A stretch of 34,095 nt of DNA from contig JAAUPE010000075.1 in assembly GCA_012034595.1 (NCBI GenBank), positions 1-34,095 of the forward strand. Reading direction: 5' to 3'. Source of the DNA: Calothrix sp. CSU_2_0. GTDB lineage: Bacteria; Cyanobacteriota; Cyanobacteriia; Cyanobacteriales; Nostocaceae. The translations under genes were made by a program, and so were the position numbers. Positions 26,004 to 33,670 of this stretch are shown here, piece after piece (positions within the stretch are counted from its first letter, which is position 1; every line of letters begins with the position of its first letter). The notes below the pieces were generated by a model. That model was not told the DNA's origin. It searched no databases and saw nothing but the letters and a program-made list of their open reading frames with translations.

Positions 26004-28175
26004 TTAGTTTTTATTAGATAAAAAATACCCTTCTGTCTCATTACCCACCAATCTTTCACTTAAAACCAATTGTATTAAAGCCTGTCTTAGTGCTGCTGAT
26101 GCTGGCGATTTAGTATTCCATTCTCTTTGCCAAGAACGATGCTTTCTGATTGCATCGAATGAAACTGGAGGATTTTCAGACTTAGCAATTATTTCAACAA
26201 TTCGACTCAAAAAAGTCTCGTCAATCTCTTCAACTATTTCTACACCAGATACTTCTAATTTCAGCAATGCTTCTAACTTATTAATAGTGTCATCTGAAGT
26301 GTTATTTGAAATAGTATCAGGTGTACGATTTTCATCAATAGCTTCCACATCACGCCAATTATCAACATCAAAATTAGGGTTATTATCCACCAATTCCGGG
26401 AAGAAAGTAAGCAATGTTCTAGCAGGGTCAGGTTGACCATTAACCGGATGCTTTTCTGTTTTCATCCAATCAGGTAAAATCCCAATTTCGCCATCTTTAA
26501 CAGCTTTATCAAAGCTATCTGGGTCAGCTAAGAAATAACGCCCTGTAGCTACAGAAATTCTCTTCAATGCTGATACCTGAATACTAGTAGATTCACAACC
26601 AATAAACGATACTCCCGATTTAAAAGTATCTGCCATGCCATTGGTATTTTTACCAACCCAAGTTGATAAATGCTTACCGTGTAAAACAACAAAAATTTGA
26701 GCGCCTTTTTTACTAGCACGGGTAAGTAAATATTTGACCATCCATTCTTTTTGGTCATCGGTTAAATAACCCGATAAAGCAACCGCTTCATCAATCACCA
26801 AAATTACATCATCGTATTCCCCTTGAGTCGCGTTATCCATCTTTTTGAGATACTTAAATAACGCTTGTGCGACTTTTGCATCTGCCTCAGAACCGTCTAA
26901 ATTATGCCAATTCAAACGACACAATAACTTGTCGCATTTGAAGGGGTAAATATCGTCTCCAGCCGTGAAATAGTGGATTTTAGTTTGAGGATTAAGTGCG
27001 AAGCTGAGAATAGCCAGGATAGCCATTAGGGTTCCCTTTCCCCCGCGTTGATTGCCTGCGATCGCAGAAATTTGGTCTTGGATGCATTTGGCGATATCAA
27101 AACCATCCTCAGTCAAGGCTTTGATAATTGCCTCTGCCCTTGCTGTGAGTGGCAATTTTAATAACTCATCCCGGTTTGGTGTTGTTTTGTGTGGCGATTT
27201 TTGGAAATCGTGGATATTTCCTGGGGACGAATCATTGGTTTTTGTTGATGCTAAATCGTTAATATCGCCCAAAGACAAATCATTGGTTTTTGTTGATGCT
27301 AAATCATTAATATCGCCCAAAGACGAATCATTGATTTTACCTGGTGGTAAATCAATAATCCGTCCTGGTGGCAGGTCAATAATGCGGGGTTGTTGCTGTT
27401 GGGATTGGTGTTGAATCAGGGCATTTACTTGCTCAAAGTCTGTGCGGGGGTCAACTGTGACAATTTCTAAATGCTGTTTCAAGGTATTGGCACTGGGCAA
27501 GCTTCCCCGATACTGCTCAAAACAATCCAATAACCAACGATAGGCGTAGAATTTCTTGCCAGAGTCAACAATACTCAAATAATCGGTCAATTCCTGTTTA
27601 AATTCCCTCAACATGGCGTATTCGGTACGCTCCATCCGTTCCATGTGGGAAAGTAAATCTAACAAGTCGTCCTGGTTGTCAAACCATTGCTCCCGCGCTT
27701 CGGCATCACCCATTGCACTGAGAAATTCCCAGAAACTGCCACGAACAAAGGGAACGGGGGCAAATTTATGGGTGGCATTGTTGTCCTTGGCAACTGTCCA
27801 AATATAGGAACCAAAGCCGATTAACGCGGCAATCGGTGCGATGGGACTGGTAGCGTAACAAACTGCCCCGACTGCACCACCAGCCAAAGTGATTAATTTG
27901 GCTAAATTCATGCTTGCCCGTCCTTCGGTTGCACGGCTGAGTAATTGGTCTTGTCGTTCCTGCAACCATGCGGCAACGTTTCCAGCTTCCAGATGTTCAA
28001 TGCTGGGATAATTTTCTCGCAACCGTGCGGTTTCTGGTGTGGTTAATTGGGGTACTGGGGGTTTAATAGGTGTTACGCCGCTTTGATTGTCACTTTCACC
28101 ATCCCCGGTGGTAGATTTTGGTGAGAAGTGGGGATTGGAGTCTGGTTGATGGTTGATAAAGTCCATTATTGTCAC
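26004..28175 (-). CDS. membrane-anchored P-loop ATPase of the plasmid backbone
   Basis: A 723-aa protein. After a hydrophilic start, two hydrophobic helices (NLAKLITLAGGAVGAVCYAT and SPIAPIAALIGFGSYIW, roughly 87-130) anchor it in the membrane. A glutamine-rich linker with a 16-aa tandem repeat follows. The ATPase domain has Walker A GNQRGGKGT (K380) and Walker B VILVIDEA (D462, E463), with an ARASKKGAQIFVVLHG-like segment after it. A helical C-terminal domain ends the protein. The layout of two membrane helices, linker and cytoplasmic motor resembles FtsK/VirD4-type DNA pumps, but no specific family match is claimed. It closes a minus-strand run of eight genes starting with parM, and the GTTCC/GGAAC array begins seven bases after its stop. 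A role in replicon transfer or segregation fits the context. Confidence 0.7.
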   Translation of the reverse strand: MTIMDFINHQPDSNPHFSPKSTTGDGESDNQSGVTPIKPPVPQLTTPETARLRENYPSIEHLEAGNVAAWLQERQDQLLSRATEGRASMNLAKLITLAGGAVGAVCYATSPIAPIAALIGFGSYIWTVAKDNNATHKFAPVPFVRGSFWEFLSAMGDAEAREQWFDNQDDLLDLLSHMERMERTEYAMLREFKQELTDYLSIVDSGKKFYAYRWLLDCFEQYRGSLPSANTLKQHLEIVTVDPRTDFEQVNALIQHQSQQQQPRIIDLPPGRIIDLPPGKINDSSLGDINDLASTKTNDLSLGDINDLASTKTNDSSPGNIHDFQKSPHKTTPNRDELLKLPLTARAEAIIKALTEDGFDIAKCIQDQISAIAGNQRGGKGTLMAILAILSFALNPQTKIHYFTAGDDIYPFKCDKLLCRLNWHNLDGSEADAKVAQALFKYLKKMDNATQGEYDDVILVIDEAVALSGYLTDDQKEWMVKYLLTRASKKGAQIFVVLHGKHLSTWVGKNTNGMADTFKSGVSFIGCESTSIQVSALKRISVATGRYFLADPDSFDKAVKDGEIGILPDWMKTEKHPVNGQPDPARTLLTFFPELVDNNPNFDVDNWRDVEAIDENRTPDTISNNTSDDTINKLEALLKLEVSGVEIVEEIDETFLSRIVEIIAKSENPPVSFDAIRKHRSWQREWNTKSPASAALRQALIQLVLSERLVGNETEGYFLSNKN
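27229..27324. repeat. 48-bp coding tandem repeat in the ATPase linker
   Basis: Two nearly identical 48-bp units, 27229-27276 and 27277-27324, encode a repeated 16-aa segment (TNDLSLGDINDLASTK); a third, diverged unit follows to about 27372. Each unit is itself two related 8-aa halves. The length keeps the frame, so linker length can vary by unit loss or gain. Confidence 0.8.
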
Positions 28176-28588
28176 CCTTATAACGTGGGCATTTTGATTC
28201 AGTCTCGTTGCTGGTTATTTGTGGTGGTAAAAAAATGCTATGGTGCGGAGCGTCCGCTATGAATGCGAACCGACAGGTCGGCGCTAAGTCCCAAGGGGAC
28301 AGGCTACGCTAACGCGATAAGCGAAGCTTAATGCCAAAGGCATATCGCACACCACAAAACCAAAAACTATATTCAGTAAATCGAAAAGTTTTCTATAAGT
28401 CTTGCTGGTAGATGATTTGAGGCTTCAAAGGTAATCAGTTAAGATGCCTACATAACAAGCATTTGAACTATTGCTTTGTAGCTAGACCCTATCTAATAGA
28501 ACAAATGTTCGCATTCGTCGAGACTAAGTATATCGCTTGAAACCCTTATTATTACGTTGACTTACAAAAGTTTTCGATTTACTGATAT
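28176..28588. repeat. intergenic region with dispersed repeat block
   Basis: The segment 28243-28350 is a hairpin-rich repeat: CCGACAGGTCGG (28270-28281), GTCCCAAGGGGAC (28288-28300) and ATGCCAAAGGCAT (28331-28343), plus GCTACGCTAACGC and GCGAAGCTT shared with other repeats in the window. The rest (28351-28588) is AT-rich with no gene. The block separates the membrane-protein gene from the ATPase gene of the same strand, so it may weaken cotranscription. Confidence 0.7.
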
Positions 28589-29290
28589 TTACCGTTTACT
28601 GTGTTTCCACAAATTCCAACCAATTTCCCCTGCCATCATGGTGGCAAAGTTATAAACTATACACCCCACAACTTGACCGGGGTCTGTAAAACCAAACGGG
28701 TTACGACTGTAGAAGGTGGTCACAAAATCTAACGTCCAAATCAGTAGGGCAATTAAGCCACCTGAATGCCGTTCCCGCATCCCCGCCCTTTTATAATCAC
28801 CCCAAAGTGCTTTGGTCAGGTCAATTGAGCCGGATGGCTTGGAGGGAAGGGAATATTGTTTAGACTCGTCAAATTCTGTCTTGGCAAGGTTAGGTTTTTT
28901 ACCTCTGAGGGTTTTCGCCTCGGCTTGCTGAATGCACCAAGAAACTACGATACTTAGCCAGAATAGCGGATTAAACCACACAGTTAACCAGCCAAACCAA
29001 CCTATCCAACCCCGTTCAAACCACGGAAACATTGGTGTCCCTTGAAACAGTGTTTGCCAAATTCCATCGGCAGAGAGGACAACACCACCAGCAAACATCA
29101 ACATCCCTAGAATTTTCGCTCCTGATGTGCCTGGTTGTACGAATTGAGACATTACGGCTCCAGCAAACTGGAAGGGGATAGAAATAATGTCTACGACCCA
29201 TTGGGCAATGATTTCGATGTATTCGCTTACCCCTTTTTTCTGTTCCTCTTTCTTGCTTTGAGATGCGTCTTTTTCTCCTAATGCTGACAT
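28589..29290 (-). CDS. polytopic membrane protein, plasmid-type
   Basis: A 233-aa protein with a short charged N-terminus and about five hydrophobic segments: IIAQWVVDIISIPFQFAGAV (about 27-46), ILGMLMFAGGVVLSA (60-74), GWLTVWFNPLFWLSIVVSW (99-117), LIALLIWTLDFVTTF (179-193) and VVGCIVYNFATMMAGEIGW (206-224). Its start at ATG 29290 has a strong AGGAGG ribosome site. It lies between three small genes and the ATPase on the same strand. The combination with a membrane-anchored ATPase suggests they act together at the membrane. No family was recognised. Confidence 0.7.
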   Translation of the reverse strand: MSALGEKDASQSKKEEQKKGVSEYIEIIAQWVVDIISIPFQFAGAVMSQFVQPGTSGAKILGMLMFAGGVVLSADGIWQTLFQGTPMFPWFERGWIGWFGWLTVWFNPLFWLSIVVSWCIQQAEAKTLRGKKPNLAKTEFDESKQYSLPSKPSGSIDLTKALWGDYKRAGMRERHSGGLIALLIWTLDFVTTFYSRNPFGFTDPGQVVGCIVYNFATMMAGEIGWNLWKHSKR

Positions 29291-29344
29291 TTTGTTACCT
29301 CCTGACTGAATAGTTGAGTAGGTGAATTGTTGGAGATATTGTTT

Positions 29345-29454
29345 GATTTTCTTACTGAGTGGATGCTCAATTGCAGAGATAATTTATACTTGTATTTCGA
29401 GCGTGATTCATCGCGGGATTTTGATTTCCTTACTGAGCAGGTGAATCATTGCAG
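29345..29454. repeat. duplicated 3' end of the 145-aa gene
   Basis: GATTTTCTTACTGAGTGGAT (29345) onward matches GATTTCCTTACTGAGCAGGT (29423) onward over about 32 bp, 78 bp apart. The right copy includes the stop codon and last codons of the 145-aa gene. The left copy is a non-coding duplicate downstream of it. Confidence 0.6.
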
Positions 29455-29867
29455 GCACTTTTATACCAGTGCTTCCAATACCATTGGCGGTTTTCTATCC
29501 GTCCAATACAAATCCCCGCAGAATCGTATACATAAACGGTTTCATCCTCTAGGTAGCCCGTAGTATCAGGATTGGGGTTGCGTTTGGGATTGTCGAAGTA
29601 GCGGCGAATTTTGAGTTTTTGGTGGGTGGGTAGTATTCCCGTGCGCTGTAAGGTGTCTGCGGTTTCTTTGCGTTGCTGGATTCGTTCTCGTTCGATTTGT
29701 TCGCTAGTTCTGGTTTTGGAATAAGCGATCGCAGCGTCCACTTCCATTTCTGAATTTTTGTTAAATGCCTGGTATTGGGCAGGTAATTTCAGAAATAGGG
29801 GGGACGCAGTTAGAAATAGACTAATCAGCCCTAAACTGGCTTGTAGTTGGTATTTGTTGCGTCCCAT
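29430..29867 (-). CDS. small protein with N-terminal membrane segment
   Basis: A 145-aa protein. The N-terminus has a basic start and a hydrophobic helix (LGLISLFLTASPLFLKLPA, about 12-30), which could be a signal anchor. A charged helical stretch (ERERIQQRKETADTLQRTG) follows, then a C-terminal aromatic segment (YVYDSAGICIGRIENRQWYW). No family is recognised. It starts five bases after the stop of the 97-aa gene, so the two are cotranscribed, and lies upstream of the membrane-protein gene on the same strand. Its 3' end is partly duplicated downstream. Confidence 0.6.
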   Translation of the reverse strand: MGRNKYQLQASLGLISLFLTASPLFLKLPAQYQAFNKNSEMEVDAAIAYSKTRTSEQIERERIQQRKETADTLQRTGILPTHQKLKIRRYFDNPKRNPNPDTTGYLEDETVYVYDSAGICIGRIENRQWYWKHWYKSACNDSPAQ

Positions 29868-29872
29868 TGTTC

Positions 29873-30166
29873 CTACTTGCTGTGTTTGACTTGGTTGACT
29901 AAGGCTTCGATTAAACCCAGGCGATCGCTTTGTTGAAGTTCTGAGTTTGAGCGTTCGACAGCTTCTTCTACTCCTTCGGTTAAATCTTCAATTTCTAATG
30001 TCTCCTCAAACTCCACACACAATTCTTCAGCAAGTTTGTAAATCATCCAAAGTCGGTCTATGTTGTTCAATTCCTGTAATTGTGCGCCCCAAACGGATTG
30101 CATTTGGGCAAGCAATCCTTCATCACCAGGGGTGTAGTTGGTGTAATAGCCTATTGGTTTTGACAT
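29873..30166 (-). CDS. small acidic helical protein, 97 aa
   Basis: Starts at ATG 30166 and begins MSKPIGYYTNYTPGDEGLL, followed by helices rich in Glu and Leu (LWMIYKLAEELCVEFEETLE, EDLTEGVEEAVERSNSELQQ). It is soluble, with no membrane segment. Function unknown; it is one of a run of small codirectional genes between the partition locus and the ATPase. The ribosome site is weak. Confidence 0.6.
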   Translation of the reverse strand: MSKPIGYYTNYTPGDEGLLAQMQSVWGAQLQELNNIDRLWMIYKLAEELCVEFEETLEIEDLTEGVEEAVERSNSELQQSDRLGLIEALVNQVKHSK

Positions 30167-30229
30167 GGTTTAAAATTCGGAGTGTTGTGTATTTTCGTTT
30201 TGCGGCGTAGATACATCTTTTTTTGGGAG

Positions 30230-30311
30230 GGCGATGTCTACTCTTCGAGAGGCTGAGTCGCAAGCGACACGCTACGCGAACGCCAACGACAAGCTGCGGG
30301 AGCATCTACGC
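30230..30311. repeat. small dispersed repeat between backbone genes
   Basis: A GC-rich block with CTCTTCGAGAG (30241-30251), GTCGCAAGCGAC (30257-30268) and GCTACGCGAACGC, the last shared in form with the repeats at 9033-9045 and 28303-28315. It separates the 98-aa from the 97-aa gene. Confidence 0.7.
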
Positions 30312-30342
30312 TTTCTTACTTGGCGGTAGGGGCAATTGCTCT

Positions 30343-30639
30343 CTAAAACAAACTTTGTTGAATTGCGCCGTTCGTTACTGTTGCGCGGTGTTGGCGGTAT
30401 AGTCCTGGGACTTCATAGACTTTACGCAATAATTTATCTTTGTTCAGTCGCAGATCAGCCCGTTTCTTTTGGCTTGGCAGTGGACGAAAAATGTACTGTG
30501 TGTTTTTGATACTGTCGCTTGAGTACAAATATCTGTACAATGTCCCGTCAATTTGGTAGGTTTTACTTTGAGTTAAAAGCGTCGGACAGCTAACGCTAGT
30601 TAACTCTGGCATTAGCTCGCCTAATAGTTGAAAAGTCAT
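30343..30639 (-). CDS. small basic protein, 98 aa
   Basis: A 98-aa protein from ATG 30639. It contains TYQIDGTLYRYLYSSDSIKN and YIFRPLPSQKKRADLRLNKD, suggesting a small beta-rich, basic fold. No domain or membrane segment was recognised, and the ribosome site is weak. It is codirectional with the partition genes upstream and is likely part of the plasmid backbone. Confidence 0.55.
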   Translation of the reverse strand: MTFQLLGELMPELTSVSCPTLLTQSKTYQIDGTLYRYLYSSDSIKNTQYIFRPLPSQKKRADLRLNKDKLLRKVYEVPGLYRQHRATVTNGAIQQSLF

Positions 30640-30693
30640 GGTTTTGTTCTACATTTGGTAGCGTTAATTATTTGATTGATTTGTCATGGTTCC

Positions 30694-30810
30694 GGGTTTA
30701 GTCTTGTTTTGAGAAATTTGAGTTGGAAATTGTAAGAAATTTGGGTTTAGTCTTGTTTCGAGAATTTTTGGTCGAGAATTACCAGGAATTTTGGTTTAAT
30801 CTTGTTTGAG
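30694..30810. repeat. 49-bp tandem repeat at the 3' end of the 50-aa gene
   Basis: GGGTTTAGTCTTGTTT at 30694, again at 30743, and the variant TGGTTTAATCTTGTTT at 30792 recur with an exact 49-bp period. The third copy contains the stop and last codons of the 50-aa minus-strand gene. The other two lie downstream and are non-coding. The units share a ...GAATTT tail as well. Confidence 0.65.
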
Positions 30811-30948
30811 TGCCTTGACCAGTTTTTCACCGTAATTTACCAGCAGGATTGCAAACAATTGACTGCAATTGGTAATTCCTGTTTTATCGAGAATGCTTTC
30901 GGCTAAGGGCAAATGTTTATCGTCTAAAACGACGCGCTTTTGATTCAT
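30796..30948 (-). CDS. 50-aa helical protein coupled to the ParR-like gene
   Basis: A compact 50-codon frame whose ATG lies just past the stop of the ParR-like gene (TAA, two bases, ATG), indicating translational coupling. The protein begins MNQKRVVLDDKHLPLAESI, followed by a helix (LFAILLVNYGEKLVKALKQ). The strand-then-helices pattern resembles a minimal RHH or copy-control protein. The function is not known. Its 3' end is repeated twice downstream with a 49-bp period. Confidence 0.7.
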   Translation of the reverse strand: MNQKRVVLDDKHLPLAESILDKTGITNCSQLFAILLVNYGEKLVKALKQD

Positions 30949-30950
30949 GA

Positions 30951-31385
30951 TTACCTTTTCAAGCTACTTAGTAATGCAGCCCCTTTTGCTTTATTTGTAG
31001 TTTCTTCAGGTTTTGGTGGTGATATTTTTTGAGATTGTGGTGTGGGTAAAATTTCTATTGATTTGACACCTGATAAATATTCGCTAACTATCAGGTTTGT
31101 TGCAGCACTGGCTGATATTCCCCGCTCTGTTGCATAATCTTTTACCCAACACTGATGGCGCTTGTCTAATTTCAACCTCATTGATGAGACTGGTTTTGAT
31201 ATGCGTGATTTAGAAGTGGTTGATTTAGAAGTGGTTGATTGAGACATACCTGATAATTTCAAGTCCCATCCAAACCTGCGAGCATCAAGTATCAGCATCA
31301 CCACGTCCCTGGGGGAAGAGTATTCAAGAGCCGCTTGTACCGCAACTACCTTTGCGGCTACTTGCTTGCTGAGTCGTATTTCCAT
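30951..31385 (-). CDS. RHH-like DNA-binding protein, probable ParR
   Basis: A 144-aa protein directly downstream of the ParM-like gene. It has two helical, DNA-binding-looking segments: the start (MEIRLSKQVAAKVVAVQAAL) and the middle (MRLKLDKRHQCWVKDYATER, ISASAATNLIVSEYL). The second resembles a ribbon-helix-helix unit. Between them is a Ser/Thr/Lys linker with a short tandem repeat (STTSKSTTSKS). In actin-type partition loci the adaptor gene follows parM and binds a centromere, so ParR is the natural guess, supported by position more than by sequence. The start at ATG 31385 lies 130 bp after the parM stop. Confidence 0.6.
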   Translation of the reverse strand: MEIRLSKQVAAKVVAVQAALEYSSPRDVVMLILDARRFGWDLKLSGMSQSTTSKSTTSKSRISKPVSSMRLKLDKRHQCWVKDYATERGISASAATNLIVSEYLSGVKSIEILPTPQSQKISPPKPEETTNKAKGAALLSSLKR

Positions 31386-31515
31386 TACACCCCGTTAAAA
31401 CAATTCGGAATTTGCAATTACGTTTTGTAAAGAGGTTTTTGACCCCGATCCAAAATGCGCTGCTTGTGTGTCACGGGAATTTGAATTCCTCAAGCTGGTT
31501 AACATCGGTTATTGA

Positions 31516-32485
31516 TTAATTGGCTTCCATTACACCCGCTAACAGGGCTTGAATGTTGGTTAACTGGGGATTTTCGGGGATAAAGTATCCGGTTCCAGTA
31601 GCGCGATCGCGCAGCAAATTCGCATTCCCACCAACGAACATGATGTTTACCACGTCGGCTAAATATTCCCTTGCATCCACGGTAATTGAGTCCACAAGGC
31701 GGTTAAACCAGTCATTTAACAGGTCATCAAAGATGGGGGAAAAATCGTATCTGTTGCCGTAAATCAAGGAGCCATCGGTCACTGCGTCCATGACTTTACA
31801 GGTTTTGAAGGCTATATTATCTCGTCGTGCGTGTGACTGCATCAAATCGCTGTTGATGATGTCGTTGGCAAGGGATACCCCACCTACATCGGGAATTGAC
31901 CGCCGATGGACTGCTATGCCCTCTGGAGTCATCACAACGTAGTTTGTAGTCCCTCCACCAATATCGATGATTAAGCAGTCACCAGCGTCGTCTAGCCAGC
32001 CCTTACGGTAAGCAAATACGCCAGCAACGTCGGATTCTAGGTAAAACTGGATATCGGTGACGCGGTGCTTGTAAATTGTGCCGTTGACTGTGATTTCGTG
32101 AACGGAGCCAATCAAGGCTTTTTTGATGGTGTCTTCGCAAAAGCGATGCGGAAGCCGCCACTTCGTGAACGCGTGTGGGAATTAAGTATCTAACAATGCC
32201 TTCAAAATCCTGATGCAATCCAGCAAATAGAAATGGTTTGACAATTTCTGGGCTGTGTTTGCCTCGCTCGACGGCAGTTTGGGAGTTTTTCTGTTTGGTG
32301 GCGTATTCTCCTAAAATCAAGCGCTTGTGGTTAATTTCCACTGTGGGGGATGTGTCGGTATTTAGAGTCATAACGCTTTTATGGGTAATGTCGGCGCTGA
32401 CTGAGCGCATGATTTGGGGTGGTTGTCCTAACAGTGCGGTGACTGTTGAGTAGTTGCCAATATCTGCACAAAATATATTGCTCAT
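31516..32485 (-). pseudogene. parM: ParM-like actin ATPase for plasmid segregation, split by a 34-bp repeat
   Basis: An actin-fold ATPase of the ParM/Alp type, which forms filaments that push plasmid copies apart. The first part, from ATG 32485 (AAAGGA ribosome site), has phosphate motif 1 (ADIGNYSTVTAL) and runs to about 32171. The second has phosphate motif 2 (LIIDIGGGTTNYVVM), the connecting IPDVGGVSLAND and the adenosine motif (IMFVGGNANLL), ending at 31516. The two halves are in different frames. Deleting exactly the 34 bp at 32137-32170 restores one open frame of 311 codons, close to normal ParM length. So a small repeat has disrupted the gene, unless translation restarts at the internal ATG 32115. 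The gene heads the minus-strand backbone operon. Confidence 0.85.
32137..32170. repeat. 34-bp repeat insertion disrupting parM
   Basis: The 34-bp stretch starting GCAAAAGCGATGCGGAAGCC lies where the ParM frame jumps. It is GC-rich and repeat-like compared with the flanks, and its removal restores the ParM frame exactly (34 mod 3 = 1). Boundaries are uncertain by a base or two because of flanking G/A matches. Confidence 0.65.
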
Positions 32486-32896
32486 AATCCTTTAGGCGTT
32501 AGCCTTGCTTGTTTATGGGATGATTGCTGTTTGGATGTGGCTTTCTTTTTCTGGTTTGTCAAAACCGTAGACTGAAACCCTTGGCTCATAGTAAATAGAA
32601 GGTTTTGACTATGACCCTAGTCCTTTAATTGCTATACCGCAGATATGCGTCACCAGTGCAGACGAGTGCTTGGTAGTGTTTAAAACTTTTTCTTTCCGTT
32701 TCTGCCAGCGTAAGTATTACATACAACCTTTGTGAGATTACACCATAACTTTTTACGCTGCCTTCTTGCCTTGTTTCGTCTACTTGGTGCTATATTAGAT
32801 TGTAGTAGATGCCACTGTCAAGTACCTCAATCTAAACTTTTGGTATTTAATCTAATGTCGTAAGCTGGTAGCTAACCACTGACATTATTTGCGCTG
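32486..32896. promoter_or_regulatory. divergent regulatory region between parM and the small-gene operon
   Basis: A 411-bp gap between divergent start codons, where the centromere (parC) and promoters of an actin-type partition locus are expected. TTAGATTG at 32795-32802 and CAATCTAA at 32828-32835 form an inverted pair, and a third TAATCTAA follows at about 32848. This is a plausible operator for the RHH protein encoded at 32897. No long iteron array was seen. Confidence 0.45.
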
Positions 32897-33085
32897 ATGG
32901 GGAAGTACAGACGACCTAGAGTGAATTTCGTTTTGGATGAGGACATTAGAGACGACTTAGCACTATGGGCTGTAGATGAAGGACGCACTATGAGCAACCT
33001 TGTAGAGCGAATTGTCACAGCCGCAGTTCAAGAAAGACGAAGTAAATTACCACCATCTTCAAAAGAGGACAAACCGCCCAAATGA
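32897..33085 (+). CDS. RHH (Arc/CopG-like) regulator
   Basis: A 62-aa protein with a clear ribbon-helix-helix outline: strand RPRVNFVLDEDIRDDLALWA, turn, and second helix GRTMSNLVERIVTAAVQER, followed by a basic tail. Such proteins repress plasmid copy or partition genes by binding dyads near their promoters; candidate dyads lie just upstream. It is the first gene of a plus-strand operon of four small genes, divergent from parM. Its stop overlaps the next start as ATGA (33082-33085). Confidence 0.8.
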   Translation: MGKYRRPRVNFVLDEDIRDDLALWAVDEGRTMSNLVERIVTAAVQERRSKLPPSSKEDKPPK

Positions 33086-33153
33086 TAAATTATGACAACC
33101 CAAAAAAGCATTGCAATGGCGCTTATGAGCAATTAAAAGAGAAAGGCACATGA
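33082..33153 (+). CDS. tiny coupled gene, 23 aa
   Basis: A 23-codon frame whose ATG overlaps the RHH stop (ATGA at 33082-33085) and whose own stop overlaps the next start (ATGA at 33150-33153). The peptide runs from MINYDNPKK to KEKGT. The double ATGA overlap is unlikely to occur by chance in a random short frame. It suggests a translated peptide or a coupling device that hands ribosomes to the next gene. Confidence 0.6.
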   Translation: MINYDNPKKHCNGAYEQLKEKGT

Positions 33154-33374
33154 CCGAAGGCAATAAGCCAAATCAAAACAAAAAGCCGCTAGAAGAAAAA
33201 ATTGATTATGACTGGCGCGACCCGACGAAATCCCGAAATCCAGAGGATGATGTAATTGTGGACGGATGGCGACGAAGGGCAGATGGAACCTTTGAAAAAG
33301 TTAAAGAAGTGGAGGAATTTGAAGAAGTAGAGGAAAACGAACAAAATTTAGATGATTCTAAGGAGGACTCTTAA
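33150..33374 (+). CDS. small acidic protein, 74 aa
   Basis: A highly acidic, probably partly disordered protein: KIDYDWRDPTKSRNPEDDVI, then DGWRRRADGTFEKVKEVEEF and a Glu-rich end. No family is recognised. Its start overlaps the 23-codon gene and has AGAGAAAGG upstream. Its stop overlaps the next ATG by one base (TAATG at 33372-33376), so the four genes are translationally coupled. Confidence 0.6.
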   Translation: MTEGNKPNQNKKPLEEKIDYDWRDPTKSRNPEDDVIVDGWRRRADGTFEKVKEVEEFEEVEENEQNLDDSKEDS

Positions 33375-33670
33375 TGACACCTTACTTATGCGATTTAGCG
33401 ATAGATTTTGATGCGGCTACTGCTTATGAGGCTTCGGATATTGAAGCACTGATAAATCAGATACAGGCTTCTGTAGTAGAAAACGAGGGCAGAAAGGTTG
33501 TAGTGGTGCTTAAAAACGCCCATTATCTGACCATGAAGGCTTTCTCTATTTTGTATAATTACATTCGCGAGCCGCATTCTGATGTAGTTTTAGTGCTAGT
33601 TTCCAGCGATAAATCTAGAATCTTTCCCCCACTTTTGGAATATGTAGAAACAATTTCCTCTGCTGCATAA
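33374..33670 (+). CDS. small alpha/beta protein, possibly STAS-like
   Basis: A 98-aa protein at the end of the four-gene operon. GRKVVVVLKNAHYLTMKAFS followed by a helix and SDVVLVLVSSDKSRIFPPLL looks like an alternating strand-helix fold, somewhat like STAS domains. The first part (YLCDLAIDFDAATAYEASDI) fits an N-terminal strand-helix unit. The similarity is weak and the role unknown. Its start lies one base into the previous stop, so it is coupled. Confidence 0.5.
   Translation: MTPYLCDLAIDFDAATAYEASDIEALINQIQASVVENEGRKVVVVLKNAHYLTMKAFSILYNYIREPHSDVVLVLVSSDKSRIFPPLLEYVETISSAA

Noticed and set aside
31516-32485. DnaK/Hsp70 rather than ParM
   Set aside because: Restored length is about 311 codons, there is no substrate-binding domain, and an RHH gene follows directly; this fits a plasmid actin.
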